Of a DNA stretch of 64,000 nt, positions 8,093-16,336 are shown piece after piece (the first letter of the stretch is position 1; every line of letters begins with the position of its first letter). The translations under genes were made by a program, and so were the position numbers. Source of the stretch: Streptomyces sp. NBC_00691. Lineage in GTDB: Bacteria; Actinomycetota; Actinomycetes; Streptomycetales; Streptomycetaceae. The stretch spans positions 5,000,501-5,064,500 of the forward strand of contig NZ_CP109007.1 of the NCBI RefSeq assembly GCF_036226665.1. Reading direction: 5' to 3'. The notes beneath the pieces were generated by a model. That model made no database searches, had not been told where the DNA came from, and worked only from the letters and a program-made list of their open reading frames with translations.

Positions 8093-9618
8093 GCTTCCTC
8101 CACCTCGCCCTGGCTGCTGCGGGTCTGCACCTCGCGGGTGATCCCCGACGCGTCGAGCGGCAGCCGCAGCACGAACACCGCGCCGTCCACCGCGCCGTCC
8201 TCGCCGACCGAGTTGGCGGCGGTGATCGAACCGCCGTGGATCAGCGCGTTCTCCATGGCGATCGACAGGCCGAGCCCGCTGCCCTCGGACCGGGGCCGGG
8301 ACGCGCTCGCCTTGTAGAAGCGGTCGAAGACGTGCGGCAGCACCTCTTCGGGGATGCCGGGGCCGTGGTCGCGTACGGCGATGACCAGTTCGCCGTCCTC
8401 GGTGCGCACCGAGACCCGGACCGGCGAACCGCCGTGCTTGAGCGCGTTCCCGATCAGGTTGGCCAGGATCACGTCGAGCCGGCGCGGATCGAGCGGCGCC
8501 ACGATGCCGCGCTCGGCGTCGAGATCGACCGCGTCGAGCCACGCGCGCGCGTCGATGCACGCGGTGATCTGGTCGGCGATGTCCACCTCGTCGAGGACGA
8601 GCCGCGCGGTGCCCGCGTCGAAGCGGGTCACCTCCATCAGGTTCTCCACCAGGGTGTTGAGGCGGTGGGTCTCGCTGACCACGAGCGCCACCGCCGGGGC
8701 GATCATCGGGTCGAGGGAGTCCTGCTCGTCCTCCAGGACCTCCGTGACGGCGGTGAGCGCGGTCAGCGGGGTCCGCAGCTCGTGCGACATGTCGGCGACG
8801 AACCGCCGGGAGGACTCCTCGCGGGCGCTCATGTCCGCGACCTTCTTCTGCAGGGACTCGGCCGCGCTGTTGAACGTCCGTGTGAGGTCGGCCAGTTCGT
8901 CGGCACCGGTGACCCGGAGCCGGGTGTCGAGCTTGCCCTCGCCGAGCTGCTTGGCGGCCTCGCCGAGCCGGTGCACCGGGCGCAGCACGGTCGTCGCCGC
9001 GACCTGCGCGAGCAGCACGGAACCGGCCACGGCGAGCGCGGTCGCGATTCCGAGGGACCAGGCGAGCGAGTTCAGGTCGGCCTTCTCGGCGGCCAGCGAC
9101 TTGAACATGTAGCCGGCGGGCCCGCCGCCGTCGATCCGCGTCCCGCCGACCAGGTACGGCGTCCCGTTCCGCTCCGTCCGCTGCCAGAACAGGTGGTACG
9201 GGTACGGGTTGGCCTCCGTCACCGGCCGTTCGGTGTCCACGGCCTCGCGCAGCGAGCGCGGCACGTCGGCCAGGGTGAAGTCGTCCGGGTCCGAGGCGCC
9301 GACGATCGGCTTGCCCGCGTCCCGTTCGCCGAGCAGCAGCACCTGGTAGTTCGCGCTGCCCGTCGCCATCAGCTCGGCCGTCCGCCGCAGGTCCTCCTGC
9401 GTGGGCCGCAGCGGCAGCGTCGCCGCCCGGTTCTGCATCTCCTGCCGGAAGTCGTTGAGCGCCCCGTCCTGGGTACGCGTCAGTACCGCCTCACGGTTCA
9501 GCCAGTAGGCGATGCCGGAGGCGGCGACGGCCGCGGTGAGGGCGACCAGGGCGAAGACGACGACAAGACGCAGCCGCAGGCTGGAGAGACGCAGCCGCGT
9601 GACGATCCCCTTGCTCAC
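8089..9618 (-). CDS. afsQ2: Sensor histidine kinase AfsQ2
   Basis: Membrane sensor kinase (509 residues) partner of AfsQ1. In S. coelicolor the pair responds to glutamate-based growth and affects antibiotic production. Residues about 17-37 form TM1, then an extracellular sensor region of roughly 150 residues, TM2 (near 190-210), a HAMP domain (VLRPVHRLGEAAKQLG), the HisKA phospho-acceptor motif SHELRTPLTAL, and the HATPase boxes N (NLIGNALKHG), G1 (DHGPGIP) and G2 (GSGLGLSI). GTG start overlaps the afsQ1 stop as GTGA, and its own stop overlaps the lipoprotein start the same way. Confidence 0.95.
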   Translation of the reverse strand: MSKGIVTRLRLSSLRLRLVVVFALVALTAAVAASGIAYWLNREAVLTRTQDGALNDFRQEMQNRAATLPLRPTQEDLRRTAELMATGSANYQVLLLGERDAGKPIVGASDPDDFTLADVPRSLREAVDTERPVTEANPYPYHLFWQRTERNGTPYLVGGTRIDGGGPAGYMFKSLAAEKADLNSLAWSLGIATALAVAGSVLLAQVAATTVLRPVHRLGEAAKQLGEGKLDTRLRVTGADELADLTRTFNSAAESLQKKVADMSAREESSRRFVADMSHELRTPLTALTAVTEVLEDEQDSLDPMIAPAVALVVSETHRLNTLVENLMEVTRFDAGTARLVLDEVDIADQITACIDARAWLDAVDLDAERGIVAPLDPRRLDVILANLIGNALKHGGSPVRVSVRTEDGELVIAVRDHGPGIPEEVLPHVFDRFYKASASRPRSEGSGLGLSIAMENALIHGGSITAANSVGEDGAVDGAVFVLRLPLDASGITREVQTRSSQGEVEEA

Positions 9619-10292
9619 GCAGGAACGTCCAGCCGGTAGCCGACCCCGCGCACGGTGCGGATGAGCGTCGGCGAGGACGGCACGTCCTCCACCTTGGCGC
9701 GCAGCCGCTGCACACAGGCGTCGACGAGCCGCGAGTCGCCCAGGTAGTCGTGCTCCCACACGAGCCGCAGCAACTGCTGCCGGGAGAGCGCCTGTCCGGG
9801 CCGGCGGCTCAGCTCCAGGAGCAGCCGCAGCTCGGTCGGGGTGAGCTGGAGGTCCTCGCCGTTCTTGGTGACCGTCATCGCGGAGCGGTCGATCACCAGC
9901 GAGCCGTAGGTCGCCGAGTCCGTCGACTCCCGCTCCCCGCGCCGCAGTACGGCGCGGATCCGGGCGTCGAGGACGCGGCCCTGCACCGGCTTGACGACGT
10001 AGTCGTCGGCTCCGGACTCCAGGCCCACGACCACGTCGATGTCGTCGCTGCGCGCGGTCAGCAGGATGATCGGCAACTGGTCCGTGCGGCGGATGCGCCG
10101 GCAGACCTCGAAGCCGTCGATGCCGGGCAGCATGACGTCGAGCACGACCAGGTCCGGCCGCTGCTCGCGCAGCAGCTGGAGGCCGTCCTCACCGGTCGCG
10201 GCAGTGGCCACCCGGTGGCCCTGCCGTGACAGGGAGAGTTCGAGGGCCGTGCGGATGGCGTCGTCGTCCTCGATCAGCAACAGAAAAGGCAC
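9615..10292 (-). CDS. afsQ1: Response regulator AfsQ1
   Basis: OmpR/PhoB-type DNA-binding response regulator. With the GTG at 10290-10292 it is 225 residues, the length I recall for S. coelicolor AfsQ1; an ATG three codons upstream (10301) is possible. The receiver domain has the acidic pocket EDDD (residues 8-11), phospho-acceptor Asp52 in LVVLDVMLPG, Thr/Ser in LLTARS and Lys in DYVVKP. The winged-helix effector domain ends with RTVRGVGYRLD. First gene of a coupled afsQ1-afsQ2-lipoprotein operon, divergent from sigQ. Confidence 0.96.
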   Translation of the reverse strand: MPFLLLIEDDDAIRTALELSLSRQGHRVATAATGEDGLQLLREQRPDLVVLDVMLPGIDGFEVCRRIRRTDQLPIILLTARSDDIDVVVGLESGADDYVVKPVQGRVLDARIRAVLRRGERESTDSATYGSLVIDRSAMTVTKNGEDLQLTPTELRLLLELSRRPGQALSRQQLLRLVWEHDYLGDSRLVDACVQRLRAKVEDVPSSPTLIRTVRGVGYRLDVPA

Positions 10293-10362
10293 GGGCAACA
10301 TTCTGTCGCATTCGGCCGTCCGAGTTCGACCGCTGGGAGGCGCGCTTCTGGCCGGGGGGCCT

Positions 10363-10378
10363 GTGACACGCCTGTGAC
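10363..10378. promoter_or_regulatory. AfsQ1 box between afsQ1 and sigQ
   Basis: GTGAC at 10363-10367 and GTGAC at 10374-10378 are separated by exactly 6 nt, matching the GTnAC-N6-GTnAC motif that I recall for AfsQ1. It is 85 bp upstream of the sigQ start and 71 bp from the afsQ1 start, so it can serve autoregulation and sigQ activation. Confidence 0.7.
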
Positions 10379-10463
10379 AGTCGGCGGACAACGCCATGAA
10401 GTCCGATGGGCAAGCTTCTTGGCACACGGACCGAAACACACTCCAACCGACGGGGGGCGCCGG

Positions 10464-11183
10464 ATGAACACACTGCACAGCACCACCACAAGCGCAGTAG
10501 TCACGCGTCTCCACGACGTCGTACGGAGCACGGAGAAGTCCGGCGCGGTGAACGGGCGGGGGTGCGTTCGCAGCGTCGGGCGTCAGCGCAAGGCGCCGTA
10601 CATGGTGGCCATTGCTGACGGGGGAGCGGCGTACGGGGAGGTCACGGGGGAGCGCAACTGTTCGGAAGCCGAGTTCACGGCTTACGTCCAGGAGCGTCGT
10701 GCCTCCCTGTACGCCACCGCCTACCACCTCACCGGTGACCGGTTCGAGGCCGAGGACCTGCTCCAGAGCGCGCTGTTCTCCACGTACCGCGCCTGGGAGC
10801 GGATCAGCGACAAGGCCGCCGTCGGCGGATACCTCCGCCGCACCATGACCAATCTGCACATCAGCGCCTGGCGCCGGCGCAAGCTCAACGAGTACCCGAC
10901 CGAGGAGCTCCCGGAGACGGTGGGCGAGACGGACGCGATGCGCGGCACGGAGCTGCGCGCGGTGCTGTGGCAGGCACTGGCCCGGCTGCCCGAGCTCCAG
11001 CGCACGATGCTGGTGCTGCGCTACTACGAGGGCCGTACCGATCCGGAGATCGCGGAGATCCTGGACATCAGTGTCGGCACGGTGAAGTCGAGCATCTGGC
11101 GGTCGCTGCGGCGGCTGCGTGAGGACGAGGTGCTCAGCTTCGGCCGTGACGAGGAGGAGTCCTTCGGCGAGCTGGTGGCCTGA
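10464..11183 (+). CDS. sigQ: ECF-like sigma factor SigQ (SigE family)
   Basis: RNA polymerase sigma factor of 239 residues from the ATG at 10464, which follows a G-rich ribosome site (GGGGGGCGCC). An upstream in-frame ATG at 10374 is rejected because it lies inside the AfsQ1 box. Region 2 is seen around FEAEDLLQSALFSTYRAWER and region 4 around ILDISVGTVKSSIWRSLRRLR with the preceding LPELQRTMLVLRYYEGRTD. Divergent from afsQ1 as in S. coelicolor, where SigQ acts antagonistically to AfsQ1/Q2 on antibiotic genes. No anti-sigma gene is adjacent. Confidence 0.93.
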   Translation: MNTLHSTTTSAVVTRLHDVVRSTEKSGAVNGRGCVRSVGRQRKAPYMVAIADGGAAYGEVTGERNCSEAEFTAYVQERRASLYATAYHLTGDRFEAEDLLQSALFSTYRAWERISDKAAVGGYLRRTMTNLHISAWRRRKLNEYPTEELPETVGETDAMRGTELRAVLWQALARLPELQRTMLVLRYYEGRTDPEIAEILDISVGTVKSSIWRSLRRLREDEVLSFGRDEEESFGELVA

Positions 11184-11188
11184 AGGCT

Positions 11189-11266
11189 GGGGGGAAAGAC
11201 CCACGGGGGCTACGGGGGAAACGGAGCCGTCGGGGGAGCACGGGGGAACCGTACGGGGGTACGGGG
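11189..11266 (+). repeat. Tandem G5-tract array downstream of sigQ
   Basis: Seven runs of four to six G occur within about 78 bp on the + strand, separated by 3-13 nt, with a recurring CACGGGGG or TACGGGGG unit. The spacing is compatible with a G-quadruplex in the sigQ mRNA tail or non-template strand. It lies between the sigQ stop and its terminator. Confidence 0.6.
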
Positions 11267-11272
11267 AACGGC

Positions 11273-11314
11273 GACGCGGGTCGTACGAGCTGGGGGGCTC
11301 GTACGGCCCGCGTC
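11273..11314. terminator. Bidirectional terminator between sigQ and the kinase gene
   Basis: 18-nt arms at 11273-11290 and 11297-11314 pair with a single G-T mismatch around a 6-nt G-rich loop. It lies between two convergent genes. Confidence 0.8.
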
Positions 11315-11327
11315 GTGTTGTCCGCTC

Positions 11328-11957
11328 TCAGCTCGCGGCGGGCGTGCGGTGGCGGCCCGCCGCAGCGGCCGCCAGGCGGCCCAGGGCCTCCGGCTTGGCG
11401 CAGGGGTGGGCGCCCAGTGCGGACTGGCGGGCGACGATCGCCCGCTCCGCGCGCATCAGCCGCCAGCCGCGACGCAGCAGGAACGGGACCGACTTGCGGC
11501 CCTCGCGCAGGTCGCGGGCGAGCCGGCGGCGGAAGGTCGTCGAGGGGCGGCCGCGCAGGCAGAGCGCGTCGGCGAGGACGCCGAGCTCCCGGCAGCGGGC
11601 CACGATCTCGGCCGCGAAGATCCCCTCCGCCACGAACAGCGGCGTCCGCCCGATGTCCAGCCGCTCGCGGTCCACCCGGGAGCTGGTGGCGAGGTCGTAC
11701 ACGGGGACGTCGGTCCGGCCGGTCCGGCACAGTTCGACGATCGCGGCGACGGCCACGTCCGCGTCCCAGGACGCCGGGGAGTCCCAGTCGATGTCCGCAC
11801 TGCCCTGGACGAGAGGGAGGGTCGGGTCGTCGGCCTCCTTGTAGAAGTCGTCGAGGCGCAGCACCGGGAGACCGGTGACGGCGGCGAGGGACGACTTGCC
11901 GGAGCCTGAGGGGCCCGCGAGCAGGACGACACGGGTCGGGATCGCTTGGGAACTCAC
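11328..11957 (-). CDS. Uridine kinase-like P-loop kinase
   Basis: A 209-residue P-loop NTPase of the uridine/cytidine kinase (Udk/phosphoribulokinase) group. Walker A is GPSGSGKSS near residue 15; the DDFYKE motif near 34 matches the conserved uridine kinase base-binding stretch, followed by YDLATS and the EGIFAAE motif. It probably phosphorylates a nucleoside or a related small alcohol in salvage; exact substrate is uncertain. The GTG start at 11955-11957 places the P-loop at the usual distance; longer upstream reading is not supported. Confidence 0.8.
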   Translation of the reverse strand: MSSQAIPTRVVLLAGPSGSGKSSLAAVTGLPVLRLDDFYKEADDPTLPLVQGSADIDWDSPASWDADVAVAAIVELCRTGRTDVPVYDLATSSRVDRERLDIGRTPLFVAEGIFAAEIVARCRELGVLADALCLRGRPSTTFRRRLARDLREGRKSVPFLLRRGWRLMRAERAIVARQSALGAHPCAKPEALGRLAAAAAGRHRTPAAS

Positions 11958-12084
11958 GGGACACCAGTGTGAAGCATTCCCCCGTGCAGGGGACCCCCGA
12001 GGAAGCCCGTTGGTATCGAGCATCACACCTCAACTACTGTCGGTGCCCGATCGGCTACCCCGTGAAAAGCTCGGAAGGATCGTC

Positions 12085-12483
12085 ATGGCGCGTCACGCAG
12101 AACCCCGGAGCCCCCGTCGCAACGCCCTGCTCGCCGCAGGTCTCACCGTCACGGCGGCGGGTGCGGCGGTGCTCGGCGCCGGTGCGGCGGCGCAGGCCGC
12201 GGCCCCCGTGCCGCTGCCCGTCGACTCGCTGACCAGGACGGACACCACCGCGGCCGGTGCGGGTGCGCTGTCCGGCGTCACGCACGGGATCGGCCCGCTG
12301 ACCCGGCTCCAGCTCGACCCGCTGGCCAACACCGGCGTCGACCCGCTCGACAACGGCCTCGGCACCCAGGTCGCCGACTTCAAGCCGGTGGGCACGAACC
12401 TGGTGACCGACCACATCACGAAGGGCGGGGCCGTGGCCGATCTGCCGGTGGCCGGTCCGCTGACGCGGGGGCTGCTTCCGTAG
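12085..12483 (+). CDS. Small exported protein of unknown function
   Basis: A 132-residue exported protein. The N-terminus PRSPRRNALLAAG has an RR pair before a hydrophobic Ala-rich core and a likely cleavage site after AQAAA near residue 40. The mature domain contains repeated LDPLxNTGVDPLDNGLGTQ-type segments and DFKPVGTNLV, with no Cys. Found widely in Streptomyces in my recollection but without a function. Its last 68 bp overlap, in antisense, the 3' end of the MFS gene at 12416. ATG at 12085 follows GGAAGG. Confidence 0.75.
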   Translation: MARHAEPRSPRRNALLAAGLTVTAAGAAVLGAGAAAQAAAPVPLPVDSLTRTDTTAAGAGALSGVTHGIGPLTRLQLDPLANTGVDPLDNGLGTQVADFKPVGTNLVTDHITKGGAVADLPVAGPLTRGLLP

Positions 12484-13948
12484 CGGAGCCGGCGTCGGGC
12501 CGCAGCGGCGTGTCCCGTACGAGCCAGGCCGCGGCGAAGGCCAGCGCGGCGAGCAGCGCCGTGCCGAGCAGCACCCCGTGCACCCCGCTCGTCACCGCCA
12601 CCCCCAGGCCCTCCCGTACCGGCTCCGGCAGCCGCAGGGCCTGGGCCGGGGTCAGCCGGGTGTCGGCTCCGTCCAGGCGCGCGGTGAACACCGCGCCGAG
12701 GACGGCCACGCCGAGCGAGCCGCCGAGGGTCCGCACGAGGGTGACGGTGCCGCTCGCCGCGCCCATGTCGCGCGGCTCCGCGCCGTACATCGTGACGAGC
12801 ATCGTGGCCTGCATGAGGAGGCCCATGCCCGCGCCGATGACCACCGTGAGACCGGAGGCGACGGCGACGGGGGTGTCCCCGCCGAGCGGCAGCAGGGCGA
12901 GCGCGCCCGCCGTCATCAGCGCGCCTCCGAGGATCGTGTACACCCGGTAGCGGCCGGTACGGGCGATGATCCGTCCCGAGGCGAGCTGTGCGGCGACCAT
13001 GGCGAGCATCAGCGGGATCAGCAGCAGTCCGCTCGCCGTGGACGACTGCCCGCGGGCGAACTGCAGGTACTGCGGAAGATGGTTCAGGGCGGCGATCATG
13101 CCCGCGCCGACGAGGAAGCTCAGGATCTGCGCCAGGGTGAAGTTGCGGGTGCGGAAGAGCCGGGGAGGGATCACGGGCTCCTCGGCCCGCCGCTCGACCC
13201 GGACGAACCAGGCGAGCGCCACGACCGCGAGCGCGCCCAGGGCCAGGATCCTGGGTGAGGTCCAGGCGTGCGCGGTGCCCGCCAGGCCGGCGAGCAGGGT
13301 CAGCGCGAGCACCCCGGTGGTCAGCAGCAGGGCTCCGGCCCAGTCGACGCGGGCCCGGACGCGCGGGGTCCGTACGCGCAGGGTGAGGGAGACGATCAGG
13401 AGGGCGGCGATGCCGACGGGCAGATTGACGTAGAAGGCCCAGCGCCAGTTCAGGTGGTCGGTGAGGAGGCCGCCGAGGAGCGGGCCGCCGGCGAAGGCCA
13501 CCGGCAGCATCGCCCCGGTGATCGCCTGGACCCGGGGGGCGTCCTTGGGCGACACCAGGGTGCCGATGAGCGCGAAGGCGCCGACCATCAGGCCGCCGGC
13601 GCCGATGCCCTGGAGGGCGCGGAAGGCGATGAGCTGGCCCATGCTCTGCGCCAGGCCGGAGAGGACCGACCCGGCGAGGAAGACGCCGACGGCGGAGAGA
13701 TAGCCGCCCTTGCGGCCGTGGAGGTCGCCGAGCTTGCCCCAGAGCGGGGTGGTGACGGCGGCGGTGAGGAGATAGGCGGTGACGACCCAGGACAGCCGGT
13801 CGAGGCCGCCCAGTTCGCCCGCGATGGTGGGGAGCGCGGTGCCGACGATCGTGCCGTCGAGGGTCGCGAGGACGATGCCGAGCATGAGTCCGGTGATGCC
13901 CAGGTAGGGGATGCGGGTCTCCCGCGGAGGTGTCTGAGCGGTCGTCAT
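12416..13948 (-). CDS. DHA2 family MFS multidrug exporter
   Basis: A 510-residue, 14-helix proton-driven exporter of the DHA2 (EmrB/QacA) family. It has DHA2 motifs including LATLDGTIVGTALPTIAGEL in helix 1, GKLGDLHGRKGG (motif A), and PVGIAALL. It is the second gene of an operon, 3 bp after the FMN reductase gene, and is controlled by the three-unit operator and TetR gene upstream. The hydrophilic tail after residue 480 is Pro/Ala/Asp-rich and overlaps the convergent secreted-protein gene. A role in exporting a quinone, dye or antibiotic is inferred from the reductase partner. Confidence 0.92.
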   Translation of the reverse strand: MTTAQTPPRETRIPYLGITGLMLGIVLATLDGTIVGTALPTIAGELGGLDRLSWVVTAYLLTAAVTTPLWGKLGDLHGRKGGYLSAVGVFLAGSVLSGLAQSMGQLIAFRALQGIGAGGLMVGAFALIGTLVSPKDAPRVQAITGAMLPVAFAGGPLLGGLLTDHLNWRWAFYVNLPVGIAALLIVSLTLRVRTPRVRARVDWAGALLLTTGVLALTLLAGLAGTAHAWTSPRILALGALAVVALAWFVRVERRAEEPVIPPRLFRTRNFTLAQILSFLVGAGMIAALNHLPQYLQFARGQSSTASGLLLIPLMLAMVAAQLASGRIIARTGRYRVYTILGGALMTAGALALLPLGGDTPVAVASGLTVVIGAGMGLLMQATMLVTMYGAEPRDMGAASGTVTLVRTLGGSLGVAVLGAVFTARLDGADTRLTPAQALRLPEPVREGLGVAVTSGVHGVLLGTALLAALAFAAAWLVRDTPLRPDAGSATEAAPASADRPPADRPRPRPS

Positions 13949-13951
13949 GGC

Positions 13952-14542
13952 TCAGGCCTCGTAGGGCTTGTGCGCGCGGGCGGCGCGCAGTGCCTCGCCC
14001 CACCAGGTGAGCCGGTCGAGCAGGGTCTTGGCGGCGGCGTCGACCGAGGGGTCGACGGCGCGGCCCTCCGCGTCGAACTGGGCCCAGACGCCCTGGAGTC
14101 CGATGGCCTCGCGGACGGTGACCGCGTGCAGCTCGGCGAAGACGCCGCGCAGGTGCTCGACGGCGCGCAGGCCGCCGGAGAAGCCGCCGTAGGAGACGAA
14201 CCCGACGGGCTTGGCGTGCCATTCGGGGTTGTGCCAGTCGATCGCGTTCTTCAGGGAGGCGGGGTAGCTGTGGTTGTACTCGGGGGTCACCACGACGAAG
14301 GCGTCGGCGGCGGCCAGGCGGGGGGACATGGCGGCGAGCGCGGCACGGTCCTCCGCGCGGCCGGGGGCCTGGCCGAGCTGCGGGAAGACCGTGGGCAGCG
14401 GGGTCTCGGCGAGGTCGATCAGGTCGGTGGTGAACTCCGGGCGCGCGGCGGCGTGGGTGAGGAGCCAGTTCGCGACGGTGGGGCCGAGGCGGCCGTCGCG
14501 GGTCGAGCCCTGGATCACGGCGAGGTGGAGCGGAGCGGTCAT
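13952..14542 (-). CDS. NAD(P)H-dependent FMN reductase
   Basis: A 196-residue flavodoxin-fold NAD(P)H:FMN or quinone reductase. The FMN phosphate loop is IQGSTRDGRLGP at residues 9-20, and the second flavin motif reads TPEYNHSYPASLKNAIDW, both diagnostic for the NADPH-dependent FMN reductase family. The ATG at 14540-14542 follows a CCAGGGGGAA ribosome site. It is the first gene of a two-gene operon with a DHA2 exporter, under a TetR-type operator array. It may reduce a toxic quinone or azo compound that the exporter also handles. Confidence 0.92.
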   Translation of the reverse strand: MTAPLHLAVIQGSTRDGRLGPTVANWLLTHAAARPEFTTDLIDLAETPLPTVFPQLGQAPGRAEDRAALAAMSPRLAAADAFVVVTPEYNHSYPASLKNAIDWHNPEWHAKPVGFVSYGGFSGGLRAVEHLRGVFAELHAVTVREAIGLQGVWAQFDAEGRAVDPSVDAAAKTLLDRLTWWGEALRAARAHKPYEA

Positions 14543-14564
14543 GGGTTCCCCCTGGAACGGTGAT

Positions 14565-14621
14565 GTGTACGACGTATACCGACGGGTGTACAACGTACAC
14601 GTCGGTGTGTACGGCGTCCAC
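14565..14621. promoter_or_regulatory. Three tandem 15-bp operators with 21-bp period
   Basis: GTGTACGACGTATAC (14565-14579), GTGTACAACGTACAC (14586-14600) and GTGTACGGCGTCCAC (14607-14621) are imperfect to perfect palindromes starting exactly 21 bp apart, two helical turns. The set lies between the reductase/exporter operon and the divergent TetR gene. A weaker GCATACGCTGTACGC follows at 14625. Confidence 0.85.
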
Positions 14622-14656
14622 AAGGCATACGCTGTACGCGAGAGAAGGAGGCCCCA

Positions 14657-15400
14657 GTGGCGAAGAAGGAAGAGACCGACGACGTCTCGCTGTGGGAGCG
14701 GCTGGACCGGCCCGCGGCCGCACCACGGGCGTCCCTCACCCCGGGACGGATCGCCGAGGTCGCGATCGGCATCGCCGACCGCGAGGGCTTCGCCGCCGTG
14801 ACCATGCGGAAGGTCGCCGCCGAACTGGGCGTCGCGCCGATGGCCGCGTACCGGCACGTCGACGGCAAGGACGAGCTCTGGGCGCTCATGATCGACCGGG
14901 TGTCCGGCGAGCTGGAGCCGGCGGCCGAGGTGTCGGGCTGGCGCGAGACGCTCAGCGCGTACGCGCTGCGGACCCGGGAGATGATGCTGCGCCACCCCTG
15001 GCTGGCCCACATGCCGGCCCCGCTCTTCGCCCTCACCCCGAACCGGATGGCGGCGGCCGAACGCCAGCTGGCCTCCCTCGACGGGCTCGGCCTCGACGTC
15101 GACACGATGATGGCCGCGTTCCGGGCGGTCAACGCGTACGTCCACGGGGCCACCCAGTCGGAGGCCGCACTGCGCCAGTACATGGCGGAACAGGGCTGGC
15201 AGAGCGCCGACGAGACCCGGCGGGGGCTCGCGCCGCAGATGTCGTACCTGATGGAGACCGGGCGCTACCCGACCTACCGGCGCTACACGCGAGGCGCGGC
15301 CCGCAAGGACGACGCGGCCTGGCAGTTCGAGACGGGGCTCGACTGCGTCCTCGACGGCGTCGCCGGGCTGGTGGAGCGGGGCACCTCCGGCCGGGCATGA
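14657..15400 (+). CDS. TetR/AcrR family regulator
   Basis: A 247-residue TetR family repressor with a C-terminal ligand domain of the TetR_C_1 (tetracycline repressor-like) type. The HTH reads TMRKVAAELGVAPMAAYRHVDGKDEL after a polar N-terminal extension. The GTG at 14657 follows AAGGAGG. Its own promoter contains the three-operator array, so it should repress itself and the divergent FMN reductase-MFS operon. A 12-bp perfect hairpin follows the stop. Confidence 0.92.
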   Translation: MAKKEETDDVSLWERLDRPAAAPRASLTPGRIAEVAIGIADREGFAAVTMRKVAAELGVAPMAAYRHVDGKDELWALMIDRVSGELEPAAEVSGWRETLSAYALRTREMMLRHPWLAHMPAPLFALTPNRMAAAERQLASLDGLGLDVDTMMAAFRAVNAYVHGATQSEAALRQYMAEQGWQSADETRRGLAPQMSYLMETGRYPTYRRYTRGAARKDDAAWQFETGLDCVLDGVAGLVERGTSGRA

Positions 15401-15403
15401 GAA

Positions 15404-15431
15404 ACGGCCCCCGGGATCACCCGGGGGCCGT
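15404..15431. terminator. Bidirectional terminator, 12-bp perfect stem
   Basis: ACGGCCCCCGGG (15404-15415) and CCCGGGGGCCGT (15420-15431) with a 4-nt ATCA loop, between the convergent TetR and ALDH-like genes. Confidence 0.88.
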
Positions 15432-15442
15432 CCGTCCCGCCG

Positions 15443-16336
15443 CTAGTACGAGGAACCCGAGGCGCCCAGCGAACCCGTCGGGTGCCAGACCGTCTTCGTC
15501 TCCAGGAACGCGGTCATGCGGTCCGTGCCCGGCGACTCGTGGAAGTCCTCGGTACGGGGGCGCAGCACGCGCTTCAGGTTGTCCGCCGCCGCGATCTCCA
15601 GGTCGCGGGCCAGGTCGCCCTCGGTCGCGCCCGTCAGGTCGATCGCGTTGACGTCCTGGTGGGCCGCCAGGTGCGGGCCCATCTCGGAGGCCTTGCCCGA
15701 GAGGATGTTGACCACACCGCCCGGGAGGTCGGAGGTGGCCAGGACCTCGCCCAGGGAGAGTGCCGGGAGCGGGGACGTCTCCGAGGCGATGACGACCGCC
15801 GTGTTGCCCGTGGCGATCACCGGGGCGATCACCGAGACCAGGCCCAGGAACGAGGAGTCCTGGGGCGCGAGGACCGTGACGACACCGGTCGGCTCGGGCG
15901 TGGAGAGGTTGAAGTACGGGCCCGCGACCGGGTTCGCACCGCCCACGACCTGGGCGATCTTGTCCGTCCAGCCCGCGTACCAGACCCAGCGGTCGATCGC
16001 CGCGTCGACGACCACGGCCGCCTTCGACTTCGACAGGCCCTCCGCCTCCGCGACCTCGCGGACGAACTGGTCCCGGCGCCCCTCCAGCATCTCGGCGACG
16101 CGGTAGAGGATCTGGCCGCGGTTGTACGCGGTCGCGCCCGCCCAGCCGCCGAACGCCTTGCGGGCGGCGACGACCGCGTCACGCGCGTCCTTGCGGGAGG
16201 AGAGCGGGGCGTTCGCCAGCCACTTGCCCTTCGAGTCCGTCACCTCGTACACCCGGCCGCTCTCGGAGCGGGGGAACTTGCCCCCGACGTACAGCTTGTA
16301 GGTCTTGAAGACGCCAAGACGGGTCACGTCAGACAT
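15443..16336 (-). CDS. Cysteine-less short aldehyde dehydrogenase homologue (ALDH16 C-terminal-like)
   Basis: A 297-residue protein aligning by eye with the NAD-binding half of aldehyde dehydrogenases (KTYKLYVGGKFPRSESG, PLPALSLGEVL, VVNILSG), but much shorter than the usual ~480. It has no cysteine at all, and the ELGG general-base region is absent, so it cannot be a normal ALDH. It overlaps the end of the catalytic ALDH gene by 8 bp. Known ALDH16 proteins carry a catalytic N-terminal ALDH domain fused to a shorter, inactive C-terminal one; this gene pair looks like that arrangement split in two. The ATG at 16334-16336 gives MSDVTRLGVF. A structural subunit role is inferred. Confidence 0.85.
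   Translation of the reverse strand: MSDVTRLGVFKTYKLYVGGKFPRSESGRVYEVTDSKGKWLANAPLSSRKDARDAVVAARKAFGGWAGATAYNRGQILYRVAEMLEGRRDQFVREVAEAEGLSKSKAAVVVDAAIDRWVWYAGWTDKIAQVVGGANPVAGPYFNLSTPEPTGVVTVLAPQDSSFLGLVSVIAPVIATGNTAVVIASETSPLPALSLGEVLATSDLPGGVVNILSGKASEMGPHLAAHQDVNAIDLTGATEGDLARDLEIAAADNLKRVLRPRTEDFHESPGTDRMTAFLETKTVWHPTGSLGASGSSY

Noticed and set aside
10374..10463. Upstream ATG extension of sigQ
   Set aside because: It would put the AfsQ1 box inside the coding sequence, and the downstream ATG at 10464 has a good ribosome site and the sequence expected for SigQ.
12093..14726. Very long minus-strand open frame (877 codons) across the MFS and reductase genes
   Set aside because: It runs in another frame of the same strand and is Arg/Pro/Gly-rich without any motif. 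The true genes in this region carry family motifs and ribosome sites.
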